In this document: in pieces, positions 12,250 through 24,200 of the stretch
Layout of the letters: every line of letters begins with the position of its first letter
How positions within the stretch are numbered: the stretch's first letter is position 1
DNA from: Sternotherus odoratus
Lineage: Eukaryota > Chordata > Testudines > Kinosternidae
Direction: 5' to 3'
DNA: 64,000 nucleotides
NCBI GenBank assembly: GCA_032164245.1
Contig: JAVMKO010000003.1
Location: forward strand, 29,263,390 to 29,327,389
Program-made: the position numbers and the translations under genes
Notes under the pieces: generated by a model
Seen by the model: the letters and a program-made list of their open reading frames with translations, nothing else
Told to the model about the DNA's origin: nothing
Databases searched by the model: none

Positions 12250-12537
12250 TCTTGTTAAATTCTGAGATTCGAACAGGAAACAATGGTCTTAAATTGCAGT
12301 AAAGGAAGTTTAGGTTGATCATTAGGAAAAACTTCCTAGCTGTCAGGGTAGTTAAGAACTGAAATAAAATGTCTAGGGAGATTATGGAATCTCTGTATTT
12401 GGAGATTTTTAAAAGTAGGTTAGACAAACACCCGTCAGGGATGGTCTAGATAATACTTAACCCTACCTAGAGTTCAGGGGACTGAACTAGAAAACGTTGG
12501 AGGTCCGTTCCAATCCTACAGTTCTATGATCCTATTA
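12250..12537 (+). mobile_element. CR1 LINE 3' end
   Basis: It runs from caatggtcttaaattgcagt through aacttcctagctgtcagg and gggatggtctagataatac to gttctatgatcctatt. These are the last coding and 3' UTR parts of a CR1 LINE with its octamer-like tail. It is 5' truncated, as usual for CR1. Confidence 0.85.
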
Positions 12538-12659
12538 AAAGTGCACATGACTGTACAAGGACTCGGAGGGCAGTAAAAATGTAAAAAAAAGTGTGCAGAA
12601 ACCTGTCAAAAATACATGGTGATCAACCGTATCAAGGGTACCGGTATTACTACTGACCC

Positions 12660-12930
12660 TTTTTTTCTTCCCTTTTCTTTAATAAACTATTTCCCCTCTC
12701 TTTCTTTAATAAAACCTTTTTGCCTCTCTTTTTTAAGAGCCTTTATTCTTCCTCAGTTTTCTTGAGTAATCTTTATTTTCTTCTTTCTCTAATAACATCC
12801 TTTATTTTTCTCTCTTTCCTCTGTCTTTAATAACCTGCCTTATTTTTCACTCCAATAACCTCCCTTATTTCTCTCTCTCTCTTTAATAGCCTCCCTTACT
12901 TTTATCTATTGTCAGAACCTGCCTTATTTT
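12660..12930 (+). repeat. CT-rich imperfect tandem array
   Basis: Degenerate units of roughly 30-40 bp repeat the pattern ctttaataacctcccttat and pyrimidine-only filler. About seven units can be followed before the pattern fades. One strand is almost free of G. Confidence 0.7.
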
Positions 12931-13370
12931 CTGAATGATCTATTCTTCACAGGTAAAATCACATGCACACAATCATCCTTAACATTCCCCAGGGGAAAAA
13001 AAAACCACCTCTATTTCCCCCCAAATGTCTGACTACACCAAAAGAGCATGTGACCAGATATGAAACCTGAGGACAGGATTCAAGGCAAAAAAGGAGTATG
13101 GAAGCCTGTCAAAAAGACTTGGTGATGAGTCCTATCTTACTTACCCTATCTTACCTACTTACTTTTATTGCCTTTTTTTACTTTGTCTTCAACAGTCCTC
13201 CTATGCAGGTTATAAATCTCAAGAGAAAATAAACAACATGGTTTTGTATAATAATATGAACTACAAATTTTCATCTGTCAAGTAAAAAACATTCTTCCAC
13301 AGCCAACAACTTCACAATAAAAATTCAGTGCAGTTAGTTAACCCACTTCTTTCCATTTCAAATTACGAAC

Positions 13371-13498
13371 CTTAATTTGTCTGTTCCAGCTTTATATCTT
13401 GAGATTCGAGCCATCAACAAAGGAACTGATAGGGTGTCTAGCCAGCGCTTCTCATATTTTGGTTCATTAGCTATGGGTGAAGAGGGCGATGATGGTGC
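13371..13498 (-). CDS. SNTG2: SNTG2 exon C: linker end and start of PH segment
   Basis: This 128-nt exon starts in phase 0 after the acceptor attctctacag and ends in phase 2 within an arginine codon. It encodes 42 complete residues: a second Ser-Pro tract (PSSPSSPIANEP), then EKRWLDTLSVPLLMARISRY and KAGTDKL. The Trp-Leu-Asp segment opens the C-terminal half of the split PH domain, which binds membrane lipids in this family. Reading on past the proposed end meets a stop within four codons, so splicing there is needed. The donor AG|gttcgt is weak: GT is present but +3 to +6 fit the consensus poorly. The next exon to the left was not identified. Confidence 0.92.
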
Positions 13499-14357
13499 CT
13501 GTAGAGAATAAATGAGAATCAGTAAGCACAGTCTATCAGATCATACAGTGCAGAAAGCATGGAAATGCATCTGGGGCTGTGCGGTCTTTAAAAACTAGTA
13601 ATGATATAGTAATATAATTGTTAAGAAACTGAGTTTAGGAGGGCATTTATGTGAAGAACTCTATACATGGATCCTGGGATACCTGCAGTAGGTGGAATCC
13701 TCAACATTATAACAGTAACATAGGATGTGAATCAAAGATGTTCCAGATTTTTGAGGATCTGGGTAAAGTGGAAATTATTGTTGTTCTGATTTAGGATGAA
13801 AACGATGAGCACCCCAGCATTCCAAAGAAAACCTTAAATTAAAAAGGAGCAAATGCCAGCTAAAAACTGAATTATATTAATTTAGGACAAACATTCAATG
13901 ACAAAGGAGCTCAAATCAAATAAGAAATGAGGTTTTACAGCGACTGATAATATATCTAATTCCTAATTTATCACAATGAAATCTTTCATTTGAATTACTG
14001 CATAAAGATACTACAGAATGGAACAGGAATGATTTAAAAAGAATTCTTTGGGGAATTAAAAAAGTCTTCATAGAAGCACAGGTACTGAAATGGTTTGAGA
14101 TTAAAAGAAAGGGCCAACATTTCAGTCGATAGAAGATCACATGAATTCTGAACTGTTCTTCTGTAAAATGATAGCCTTGGGATTCTGTATCACTCAATAA
14201 AACACAATTAAAACTTAACTCAGAGTGAGAAAGAAAAGGTGGTGATTGTTTTTGGTTGTGAGTGATTTCATGAATATGCTTATGGAAAACAATCAGCTGA
14301 AGCAGAAACAAACTAGAAACTTTTGGAAACCATTGTTTGAAGCACCACTTAGATTTC
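13499..14357. other. SNTG2 intron, no repeat recognised
   Basis: The intron upstream of exon C. A 208-codon minus-strand frame (14542-13916) spans it but reads as chance. Confidence 0.5.
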
Positions 14358-14606
14358 AGTACTGCTCTGACCCAGCAGGGTGTGGTGAGGATAAATAAAA
14401 AATGTTGAAATATTGAATATTGCAGTAATGAGGACCATGTCTCGTATATAACTTTCACTGTTTTTACTTGTTTGGTAAGAAGCCCTTGCTGGTTATGTGT
14501 TTCACATTTATTAAGTACTTTTTCAGTTTTCATGATCATCAATTTTCATGATCATTTCACATTTTTTATTTATCCTCACCACACCCTGCTGGGTTAGAGC
14601 AGTACT
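14358..14606. repeat. Inverted duplication with 52-bp arms
   Basis: The left arm 14358-14410 and right arm 14555-14606 are reverse complements over about 52 nt with two or three differences (agtactgctct, ccagcagggtgtggtgagg, ataaataaaaaatgt). The spacer is 144 nt. The right arm lies at the edge of a MIR-like SINE, so the left arm appears to be an inverted copy of it. Confidence 0.9.
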
Positions 14607-14705
14607 ATTCCAAGGAGAAGAAAATGAGGCATTGCTGAAGATCATAACAAAAATTTGTAGCAGAGCAGAGAATTGAACCCAGATCTCCCAAATGCCAGGT
14701 TATTA
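14607..14705 (-). repeat. MIR-like SINE (reverse)
   Basis: The segment agaagaaaatgaggca, gatcataac and agcagagaattgaacccaga fits the reverse MIR core and B-box region. It probably extends into the right arm of the inverted duplication. Confidence 0.6.
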
Positions 14706-15124
14706 TAGAAGAGCCTCAAGAAGATATTGATGTACATATCTCTTGAGTACTATCTATTTCTAAAATAAAATGAGATAGGAAACAAAATGACCCAGCCTGA
14801 ACATTGCCAACCCTGAGCATTCATTAGTCAGATGCCCAAAAAACTAAATAACAAAACAAAAATAAAACACCACACCTTAAAAATCCATGACTCTTAAAAA
14901 AAATAGTAATACACTCTGGATTCTTTTTTATTTGTGTCTGATTTTTGATCTTTTAATCTTCACATCTTCAAGCTACAATCAGCTACTATGAGCAGGGCTA
15001 AACTCTTATTTAAAAAAAAAAAATCAAAGCTGTATTCTCATGTGATAACAGACAGACAAGGATTTAAGAGGAACACCAATTACCATGACACTAATGATAA
15101 AATTGCTTGGGTTGATAACACTGC

Positions 15125-15187
15125 TTTTATATTGTAAACTCTTTGGGGAAGGGAACATCATTTACTATTTGTATACAGTGCCTAGAA
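15125..15187 (+). repeat. SINE-like tail repeat, left part
   Basis: attgtaaactctttgggg and tatacagtgcctag match a tail family also seen at 31555 and 40040. A hAT MITE splits this copy; the rest continues at 15405. Confidence 0.65.
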
Positions 15188-15404
15188 AGGGGTTCTCAGA
15201 CTTTTGTACTGGTGACTCCTTTCAACTTGCAAACCTCTGAGTGCGACACCCCCCCCATACATTAAAATACTTTTAAATATATTTAACACCTTTATAAATG
15301 CTGGAGGCAAAGCGGGGTTTGGAATGGAGGCTGACAACTCGCAATCCCCCATGTAATAACCTCGTGACCCCCTGAGGGGTCCTGACCTCGTTTGAGAAAC
15401 CCTG
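15188..15404 (+). mobile_element. hAT (Charlie-like) MITE
   Basis: The ends ggggttctcagactttt and cgtttgagaaaccctg are hAT-type inverted repeats. The flanks gcctagaa (15180-15187) and gccttgaa (15405-15412) are an 8-bp target duplication with one mismatch. It is 217 bp and non-coding, inserted within a SINE tail. Confidence 0.88.
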
Positions 15405-15475
15405 GCCTTGAATAATGGGGTTCTGGCACAAGTGCTACTGCAGCATGAATGTTAAGTAAAAATGCTACTATCATC
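15405..15475 (+). repeat. SINE-like tail repeat, right part
   Basis: ataatggggttctggcac and gtgctactgcag continue the tail family interrupted by the hAT element. Confidence 0.55.
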
Positions 15476-17207
15476 ATCTTTGGATAGTAATTGTAGATGA
15501 CTATCCAATACAAAAAATGTGTGTCCTGCAAACATAACAACGTACTGGGACAACTGGGATGAAATGGCTATGTACATTGGGATTCTGTATAAATGATATT
15601 GTGACATATCACAGTCCAAGATTGGAAATGCTAACTATAATTCACTGTACCCATCTGGATATTGAGAAATGTAAGAATAAAGTAAAAGTCTGTTGTGGCT
15701 AAGTCTGACTGATGCCTAGTGTAAAATGTGAAATAAATACAGGAAACAGAATGGAAAAGAAACACTAAAACCACATGAAATTCCCAGTCACCATGGTACA
15801 ACATTGGAACAGGGTTATTTGAATTAAACAGCAATATCTACAGTAAGTTATTTGTGGACCACTAAATGGGTTTACACATCAATGTTGTGATGACATGTAA
15901 AGTAGAGAACTTGATTTAAGCAAAACCATGGTAGATTCAAAGGATCAACATTTTTCATTGAGAGACTAGCCAGCTCACAATGCTTCATGAGGTTCACCAA
16001 TTAAAACAGAAGGAAAAAAGATATCTTTGTAATAGGATCTTTACTTCAGTCAAGGACAGTTAACCTTTAAGTTAAGAAACTAAAATGGAAGAAATACAAC
16101 AACAAAATGTTAAACAATTACTCTGACTGCAAATGGGGGACACTGTTAAATTCTAAACTGAAAGTGAAAAAGTCAGATTTGCCAAGATAACAGTTGGACC
16201 ATCTACACAGTGATTGTAACAACCCCCAAAAGAAGTGATGACATCTAAACATAAAGAGAACTTTGGCTCTCTCTGTCACGAGGACATCCAGGACGCTCCT
16301 GAGCTTGCATGTTGACAGAAGGAATAGATGTCAACTCATTGACAATGAAAAACAACACCAAGAGCAGTAAACAGAGTCTGTGGTTGTTGGATCCACCTTA
16401 GCAGTGGAACAAATGATTCCTTTTGTTAACTGGCTGTATTAGATTTATGATGGCTATTACTGATTTAATTGCATTTAATTATTGTAAATGAGGGGGTTGG
16501 GAGAAGAAGATGCAACAGTAACCACTGGAGTCAGTGGACACAGACTACTGCCATGTGACTGAAGTACATGATTATTTGTAACCATTGCACACGACCAAAG
16601 CCAGAAAATCATCATTCCTGTGTGTCACACCTTTGTCACACTTTTAACTGCCTTGGCTTCTCTATGCCCCATAAGAAGTCTGGTTACTTCTAGGCCTATA
16701 CTGTTGTGTAATTCTGATCAGTGGCTCCACATGTCATTTTGCACAGGCAGGAATGGCTGCCAAGTAGCAAGAACTACAAACATTGAGTATGGGGGAAGCA
16801 CATGAGAGAGAACAGCAGCTTCTATTTCCTAAGAAAATTGTGCAGACATATTAAGATCCCCTAATATATATTGTAGTCCTTCAAGCATATTTTACCTTGT
16901 TATTAAACAAAGGACAAGGAATGGAGAATGCCATGGAGTTTAGAAGGCCTATGATGGCTTCACTGGGCTATTTACACAATTTGGAAAATTAAGAATAAGA
17001 TTTACTTACCACTAGATCACACACATTGTATATAGCCATGGCATATTCCCTGCACAGCATAGCTTTCTGACACATAGTGGGAATGCACAAACTACTACAT
17101 TCACATGGCTGCCAGCTCTGCAAGGGTTCCATGCCTTTCCATGTACCCTCAGGAAGCAGGGAGAGAGGAGCAAAAGGTTTGGTATTGGATTAGAAATAAT
17201 TATCATG
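15476..17207. other. SNTG2 intron, unassigned
   Basis: I see no exon and no recognisable repeat. Confidence 0.45.
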
Positions 17208-18345
17208 TCACAACCAGTAACTGGTTAAAAGATAGGAAGCAAAGGGTAAGAATAAATGGACAGTTTTCAGAATAGAGAGAGGTAAATATTGCTGTGCCTC
17301 AAGGGTGTATCTGGGACCAATGGTGTGTCTGGCACCAGTGCTGTTCAACATATTCAGTAATGATCGAGGAAAAGGGTAAACAGTGAGGTGGCAAAAATTG
17401 CAGATGATACAAAACTCTTCAAGATAGTTAAGCCTAAAGAGGACTGCAAAAGGGTTACAAAGGGATCTCACAAAACTGGGTGACTGGACATCAAAATGAC
17501 AGATGAAATTCAATGTTGATAAATGCAAATGCACATTGGAAAACATAATCCCAACTATACATACAAGATCTTGGAGTCATTGTGGATACTTCTCAGAAAA
17601 CATCTACTCAATGTGCAGTCAAAAAACAAAGTAACAAAATATTGGGAATCATTAAGAAAGGGATAGATAATAAAATAGAAAATATCATATTGCCTGTACA
17701 TAAATCCATGGTATGCCCACATCTTGAATACTGCATATAGATGTGGTTGCCCCATCTCAGAAAGATGTATTGGAATTGGAAAAGGTACAGAAAAGGGCAA
17801 CAAAAATGATTAGTGGTACAGAACAGCTTCCATATGAAGAGAGATTAATAAAACTGGGACTTTTCAGCTTGAAAAAGAGATGATTAAGGGGAACTATAAT
17901 AGAGGTCTATAAAAACATGACTGGTGTGGAGAAAGTAAATAGGGAAGTGTTATTTACTCCTTTTCATAACACAAGAAGTCATCAAATAAAATTAATAGGC
18001 AGCAAAAGGAAGTATTTCTTCATACAACGGAAAGTCAACCTGTGGGACTCTTTGCCATAGGATGTTGCCAAGAGTATAACTAGGTTTTATAAAATAACTA
18101 TGTAAGCTCATGGAGGATAGGTCCATCAATGGCTATTAGTCAGGGATACAAAAACATGTTCTGAAGTGTCCCTAGACTCTGTTTGCCAGAAGCTGGAAAT
18201 TAGATGACAGGGAATGGATCATTCCTGATTACTTGTTCTGTTCACACCCTCTGAAGTGCCTGGCATTGGCCACTGTTAGAATCTAGGATACTGGGCTAGA
18301 CAGACCATTGGACTGACCCAGTATAGTCATTGTTATGTTCTTAAC
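17208..18345 (+). mobile_element. CR1/L3-like LINE, RT fragment and 3' UTR
   Basis: Across frames one reads NWLKDRKQRVRING, VPQG and a NDL-like ending, then DLGVIVDTS, KILGIIKKG and HLEYCI, all typical of the end of a CR1-type reverse transcriptase. The 3' UTR ends gaccattggactgaccca and a cattgttatgtt tail. Stops and frameshifts disable it. The same 3' UTR occurs reversed at 50476. Confidence 0.88.
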
Positions 18346-20571
18346 CAGAACCAGGATTTTGGTCTAGGCTCATCTCCAATTTTATTTGGAGAATTTTGGA
18401 AATTGCACGTGAAAGCAAAAGTGATGTGGGTGACTGGATTGGAGAGACTTTCAAAAGCTTGCAGATATTCAAATTTCATTAGAACCAGCTTCTGATTATT
18501 AGCATTTTTTTTCTAAATGAGAAAAAATGCATGCAATACAGAATAATTTCTTTAAGTATTTTATATAGCTACTGTTATAAATTTGGGATTTTTTATAGTG
18601 CTCAGCATTGGCTTAGCCCTGTTCCCATTGAAGTCAATGGTTAAAAACCCTTCAACTTCAACAGGTGCAACTAGGCCATACTGATTGCTTTTGAAAATTC
18701 TTTAAGTTTTGTTATTATTGTTGAGCATTTACAGCTTATGAAAGATGCTGATTTGACACCCCTGAAAATGAGAGCAGCATGTAGCATTATTGTAAGCCTT
18801 TCCACATTACCTCTCCAAGACCTTCAAAAAATTGGCTCTCTTGGGACAATCTCTGGGATAAAATAATCATTTATACTCGATATTCATTTCACACCTTAGT
18901 CTTTCTCTTTCTGATGAGATTGTCAAATAATATCAATTTATTTCCAATATCTGTTTATTAGGAAATGGACTGAATTCAGGAATCTTATTTCAGACAGAAG
19001 ACTGAACAAGCGTCTGCTTGTAATGAAATCTAGTCACTAGACCAGACTTCAACTGGTGAGGAGAATTTAGGAGACAGCTTCTGTGAAATTTTGAAACATA
19101 TTCGACAAATAACTCATTGGCGTCAACCAGCAAGTTCTCTGATAAGTAGCAGAACTAACCAGACATGCTTCCACGTTGCTGCTTCCACAGTGAACATGGG
19201 GAGAAAAAAACATGAGATTGGTGGAAGCTCACAATTTTTCATGTCCTTGTGACAAGTGATCTGCAGAGCTTGGGCAACTCTCATTGTCCCCTGTAAGGAA
19301 AATATCATGTCTAGGGAGATAAATAACATTTTGAATCTTCTCCAGTAATGCAATTTACAGCTTCAATTAGGGCTATCCTTTGACAGCCATAATACAGTGT
19401 TCAAGATAATTAATTTATTTTTATCAAATGGAATCTGGAAAGGATAAGCGAACTAAGCCAAACTTGTAAGTACATATTATGATCTAATTTTTGAAGAGTC
19501 ACATTCACATCTCTACACTGAAACCTGTTTGGAATCCAATTTTCCTCCTAAACCTTTAGCTTGATTATGGGTTATATATTTTTATTATATTTTCATAAAA
19601 TGAAAAAAAAAATAAGGGTATGATCCTTCACTCTTTACTTACCATAAACTCTGACTTCAAGATGGCAATATTTGACTTCAGTGGGTATTTTGGGAAGAAT
19701 TGCAGACTGGGTCCTTTAGAAGTTAATATATTTTAACACTGAAAGACTTTCTCCATAAGAATGAAAATTTGTGAAAATATGGAAAAATAAAAAAAATAAT
19801 TTTGCATTTCCTGATGAAATCTAAAATTCTTAAATTTATTTTTTAATATCATGTGCATTAGCATATATAATCATCTTGAAATTAGGTTGATGATTATTAG
19901 TTGTTCCTTGCAAGTGTTGTGCTAGGTTTTGTACATACACAGAACAGTACCTGGTCCAAAGATTTTATGTATTGAGAAAGGCAAATCAAACAGGCAGAGA
20001 GAAAGGGGATCAGTAAACAAGTAAAGATAATTAGTATGTCCATTTGTTACAACAGAATTTTCTTGCTATATTATGTATCAATACACTCATGCTCTCTACA
20101 TAAGGTATGTATTCCTACAAAGGGTGTGAATGTAGCACCCTTATGACTGTGAACACTTACTAGCATAAGTAGTTCCAATAACTTTATTGAGGTTTCTTAC
20201 ATTAGTAGTAGCTCACCAACATGAGTAAAGGGTCCCACAAGGAGGCCTATTATTTTATTGCATATAAAAGACATAGGGTGGATCTCCATAGCCTAGTCGG
20301 CCATGGATGTAGCAGAGCCAATCTGGTTTCACAATGCCAGGTTGAGAGGTAGGGGAAATGATGTGGGAAGATAGCATTAGGGATCCACAATACATGCATG
20401 TCTAAGATCACAACAGGAGTTCCCTGTACCTTGCAGATGGGATTTTTCATGGTGAGGCACCTGGCAAAGCGGTAACATTAGTGGAGCCATTACTGAAAGA
20501 TCCATCAACCATTTCTCTCCCATGGTGGTGGAGTGCACCAGCTGCAACACCTGCTGAAGTCCTGGGCTGCA
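18346..20571. other. SNTG2 intron, mostly unassigned
   Basis: A cccattgaagtcaatggtt palindromic fragment is at about 18625-18645, and a gacttcagtgggtattt fragment at 19675. Otherwise nothing is assigned. Confidence 0.45.
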
Positions 20572-20579
20572 GTCAAGAG

Positions 20580-21206
20580 TAAGGCTGCAAGTCTGTGATG
20601 GAGGCGACGGAAGTCATGGATTCCATGACTTTCTGTGACCTCTGCAGCAGCCAGCAGCAGCAGTTTGGATGTGTGGGAGGGGACACAGGGCTAGGAGCAG
20701 GGGCTGCTTACTTCAGGGTTGGAGCCTCCCTGGCTCCCACTGGCATGGCATCCCACCCCACAGCTCTTGAGTGGCAGAGAAGCATGAAGGGGGTCTCCAT
20801 GCCATGTGTAGCCTGCGGCCGCAGGGCCCAGCCCCACAGCTCCCATTGACTGCCGTTCCTGGCCAATGGAATCCGCAGCAGCTGGCACTTGTGGCAGGAG
20901 CAGCAGAATCCCTGCACTGGTCCCTCTGCCATCTAGGAGTTGGAGGGATTTGGGCTGAGTAGGAAGCCCCTGCCAATCACCTCCTCCCTCCACAGCATCA
21001 GCGGGGGTCCCAGGCCACCTCACCCAGCACCCACAGCACCTCCAGACTGCCCTTCCCAGACCTGCACCCCCTCACCCAAGTTTTAGTCAAGGTGGGTGTT
21101 TTTAGTAAAAGTCATGGACAGTTCAGGGGCCTGTGAATTTTTGTTTATGGCCCATGTCCTGTCCAAGACTTTTACTAAAAATACCCATGACTAAAATGTA
21201 GCCTTA
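20580..21206 (+). mobile_element. hAT-like non-autonomous element (627 bp)
   Basis: The left end taaggctgcaagtctgtgat and right end catgactaaaatgtagcctta are imperfect inverted repeats. The flanks gtcaagag (20572-20579) and gtcatgag (21207-21214) form an 8-bp duplication with one mismatch. The interior is GC-rich and gives several long chance frames on both strands, none recognisable. A second inverted pair, gtttttagtaaaagtcatgg against gacttttactaaaaatacc, lies near the right end. Confidence 0.82.
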
Positions 21207-21214
21207 GTCATGAG

Positions 21215-24200
21215 TAGTGGCTTAAAGTAGAGGGATTAGTTCTCTCCTTTCCCAACAGCACTACAGACCTTCCCAGCATGCAGCCTAATAATTATGCTGA
21301 GTAATGGGAACAGAATTTAACCCTTTCTCGTTATTTCATAACTTGTTACATTTTAATTAATAGCTATTCTATTTCATTTCCAGCAGTGTTTGTTATTGTT
21401 ACCATCAGTGTTTCAAGAAAGTACTTTGTTACATGAGGCACTTCAATCTGTCTGTGCCATGCCATATAGCTGCACTTCCAGGAGAAAATATAGATAAACT
21501 AAAGCAGAGAACATGGAAGAGGAAAGACTAATACTAAAGAAAATCAAGAATATGGTTCATTGTCATCTTCTTACCTCCTCAGTAAGACATTTTCAAGCCT
21601 TCTGCCACCTTTCCAGTGCTGGAATCCAGGTGTCAACATTTTAAAAAATAAATTTAATAAATTCATCCCACATTATTCTATTTAATGCTGTTACCTTGTA
21701 ATTTATGGGTTAAATGTTGTATTAAATTTATTATCTGACTGGAATTATTTCATGAGTTGTTATTCTTTGGAAACAGCTGAAAAGCCATAGAAATCCAACT
21801 AACTTCTCCATCTAAACTGACTTCCCCAAAACAGGTAATTGTATAGACTCGGATCCTTCTTTCCTGGAATTCTCTAAATGTCTGAATTACTATAAACTTT
21901 CAACGCTGATCACAACTAGCACTGAAGTGCTCAAAAGACATCTTTGACTCTATTCAAGATACTGTTTCTTGTGATCAATAAAAAAATTTCTGAGTTTGGA
22001 GCTATCTGACATGAATGGTAAAACTGCATGGTTTCAGAAGGTCATAACAACAGAGTCTGAACGATCCTTAAATAAAATAAAGGTCAAAATGGTAATACAA
22101 AATCTTTTGAAAACAGTCTGCATGTCAAGGATGTGAGTCCAGATTCTGCTAAGAGTATAGAGACGTGTTAAAATGGAACTCTGATATGTTAAGTACATAG
22201 TGACTTTTTGTTATCTTAAATGCACAGTAACTTTCAGGGTCTATGTGGCATGCTTCATAAAGGATTACTTGTTAAATAAACTAGCTGAGAAGAAAAATCT
22301 ACAAAGATAGAATTATTTCTTCCACTTTGAATCTTCTAAATTAAATTATTTCAATGCCCAATAAAGCTAGAGAGATTTGTTGGAGGGAGACATAATGCAC
22401 TTTTATATTTGAACATTCTCGTTTCAATCTGTCCCCAGTAAAGTCAATGGGATTTTTGACATTGACTTACTAGGAGCAGGATGTAAAACCCACTAACGTA
22501 CCTTTGAAAGATCTATTTTTTGAAATTATGAGCCAGATTTTCAAAATGGTGTCTAAATCTTTTTTCAATTTAATGAATTTATAAACCAGGTCGAAATCCT
22601 TTAGAAAAATGGGTCCTCTGATAGGTGTAAGTAATTGTGAAGGGAGGTAGAGTATTTCCAGTGGAGCCCATCAAATATATTGTTATAAAATTTCAGCCTT
22701 GCCAAAAAATGTTTTTCCTTCAATAAATTGACAAAAGCTTTCCTAGAGGGCTGCTGAGGCCGAGCTACCTGAATCTGCTTCCCTGTCTCACCCCCAGCTT
22801 TGGGGCTAGAGTAGCAGAGATCCTTGGCATTCGGCTTTTCAGCTTATCCAGCTTATCCAGGTTTAGGACCTGGATACCTGGGCTTTCTGCTCTGGCCCCA
22901 CAGATGGGGGAAAAGCTTCACAGGTAGATGCACTCTCATCAGTACCTGGACAAGAAAGGTCTCATAAAATTGACCAAAGCTTTCCAGGGGGGGATGATGA
23001 TGCTGATTCTGCACCTCCCTGGCTTTCAGCCTCCCTCACTTGACAATTTCACAACTTCTCAAATCAATTTCATTCTGGGGGGAGGGGCAGATGGGAAGCA
23101 AAAATATTCCACATAAGTTCTCCTGAAATGGAATTTTTATTGGAAACCCTGCTCACGAAAAATGTTGTGTTTCTGACATTTCATTCCTATTTGGGGTGAA
23201 CAATTTTTTCAAAAACTCACTTTTTTTTCTGTGGGATAGAGTTTCCATTTTCTGGATGGTTCTTTTGCCAAACAAAGGGAGCAGCTGGGACTGGGGATGC
23301 AGTACTAATTAGCATATCTTTCATTTTTAAAATATACAAATATGCAAATTATTTATTACTGTTCATTAGAGACTCAGAAGACATTTTATTTTGTTGTTTG
23401 GTTGTTTTAGAATTTGTTTGGAATCCAAATCTACCATACTTAATTAGTCACCACTCTCATGTAGTTAATCAGAGTTAATTCTTCTGATGAATTCCTTAAG
23501 ACCTTGATCTAAAAAAAAAAAGCACTTAAGCCCGTTCTTATGTCCCTCCTTATTTATGAAAGCACTTAGAATCATGCTTAACTAGATGCATGTTCTTAAG
23601 AACAGATTTGCTTTCTTGAATTGCGTCCTAAGTTTTTGTGATTTTTCCATATATTATATAAGTCCATGGGAGCATTCCCTTTCTAAGAGCTATAAAATCG
23701 AGCCCTACATTGGATGAAGGTCGCTGAACTGATTTACATCAGAAACATAAAAACAATATGTTAAGGGGGAAAAGGGCACACATCATATATGTATTTATTT
23801 TACCCTTAAACATATATAGTTAACCTTGGCAAAACATATTTTTGAAATAATCCTTGTAAAAGAAGACATCTCACTGAGAATGTCTTTAACTGAATGTTCA
23901 ACTCAATTTCTCTCAGATATCTCTCATAATGTAGTGCTAAAATAAACCGTTGTGGTGTTTTTCATAAAATGGACTGAAATGATGACCTTGTGGTGATAAT
24001 GGCCTGATTGTAACTGTTTCTGACTTGCATCATTAACTAGTGTATGTTATGTGTTATAACTATATGGAACCAAGTAATTTGACATGGTGAAAATTATATA
24101 TGAAGGAACAAGTTATAAATTATAGATTAAAAAAACACCTTAGATAACAAACTAAAAGATTTAAAATCTTATTTACTTTTCACTGTTTATGCTATTAGAT

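Noticed and set aside
13916..14542. 208-codon open frame on the minus strand, the longest in the window
   Set aside because: It is rich in Phe, Ser, Leu and His, lies in an SNTG2 intron, contains one arm of the inverted duplication, and has no motif or splice signal.
20691..21023. Several overlapping frames on both strands
   Set aside because: They fall in the GC-rich centre of a hAT-like element and are open in many frames at once, a composition effect.
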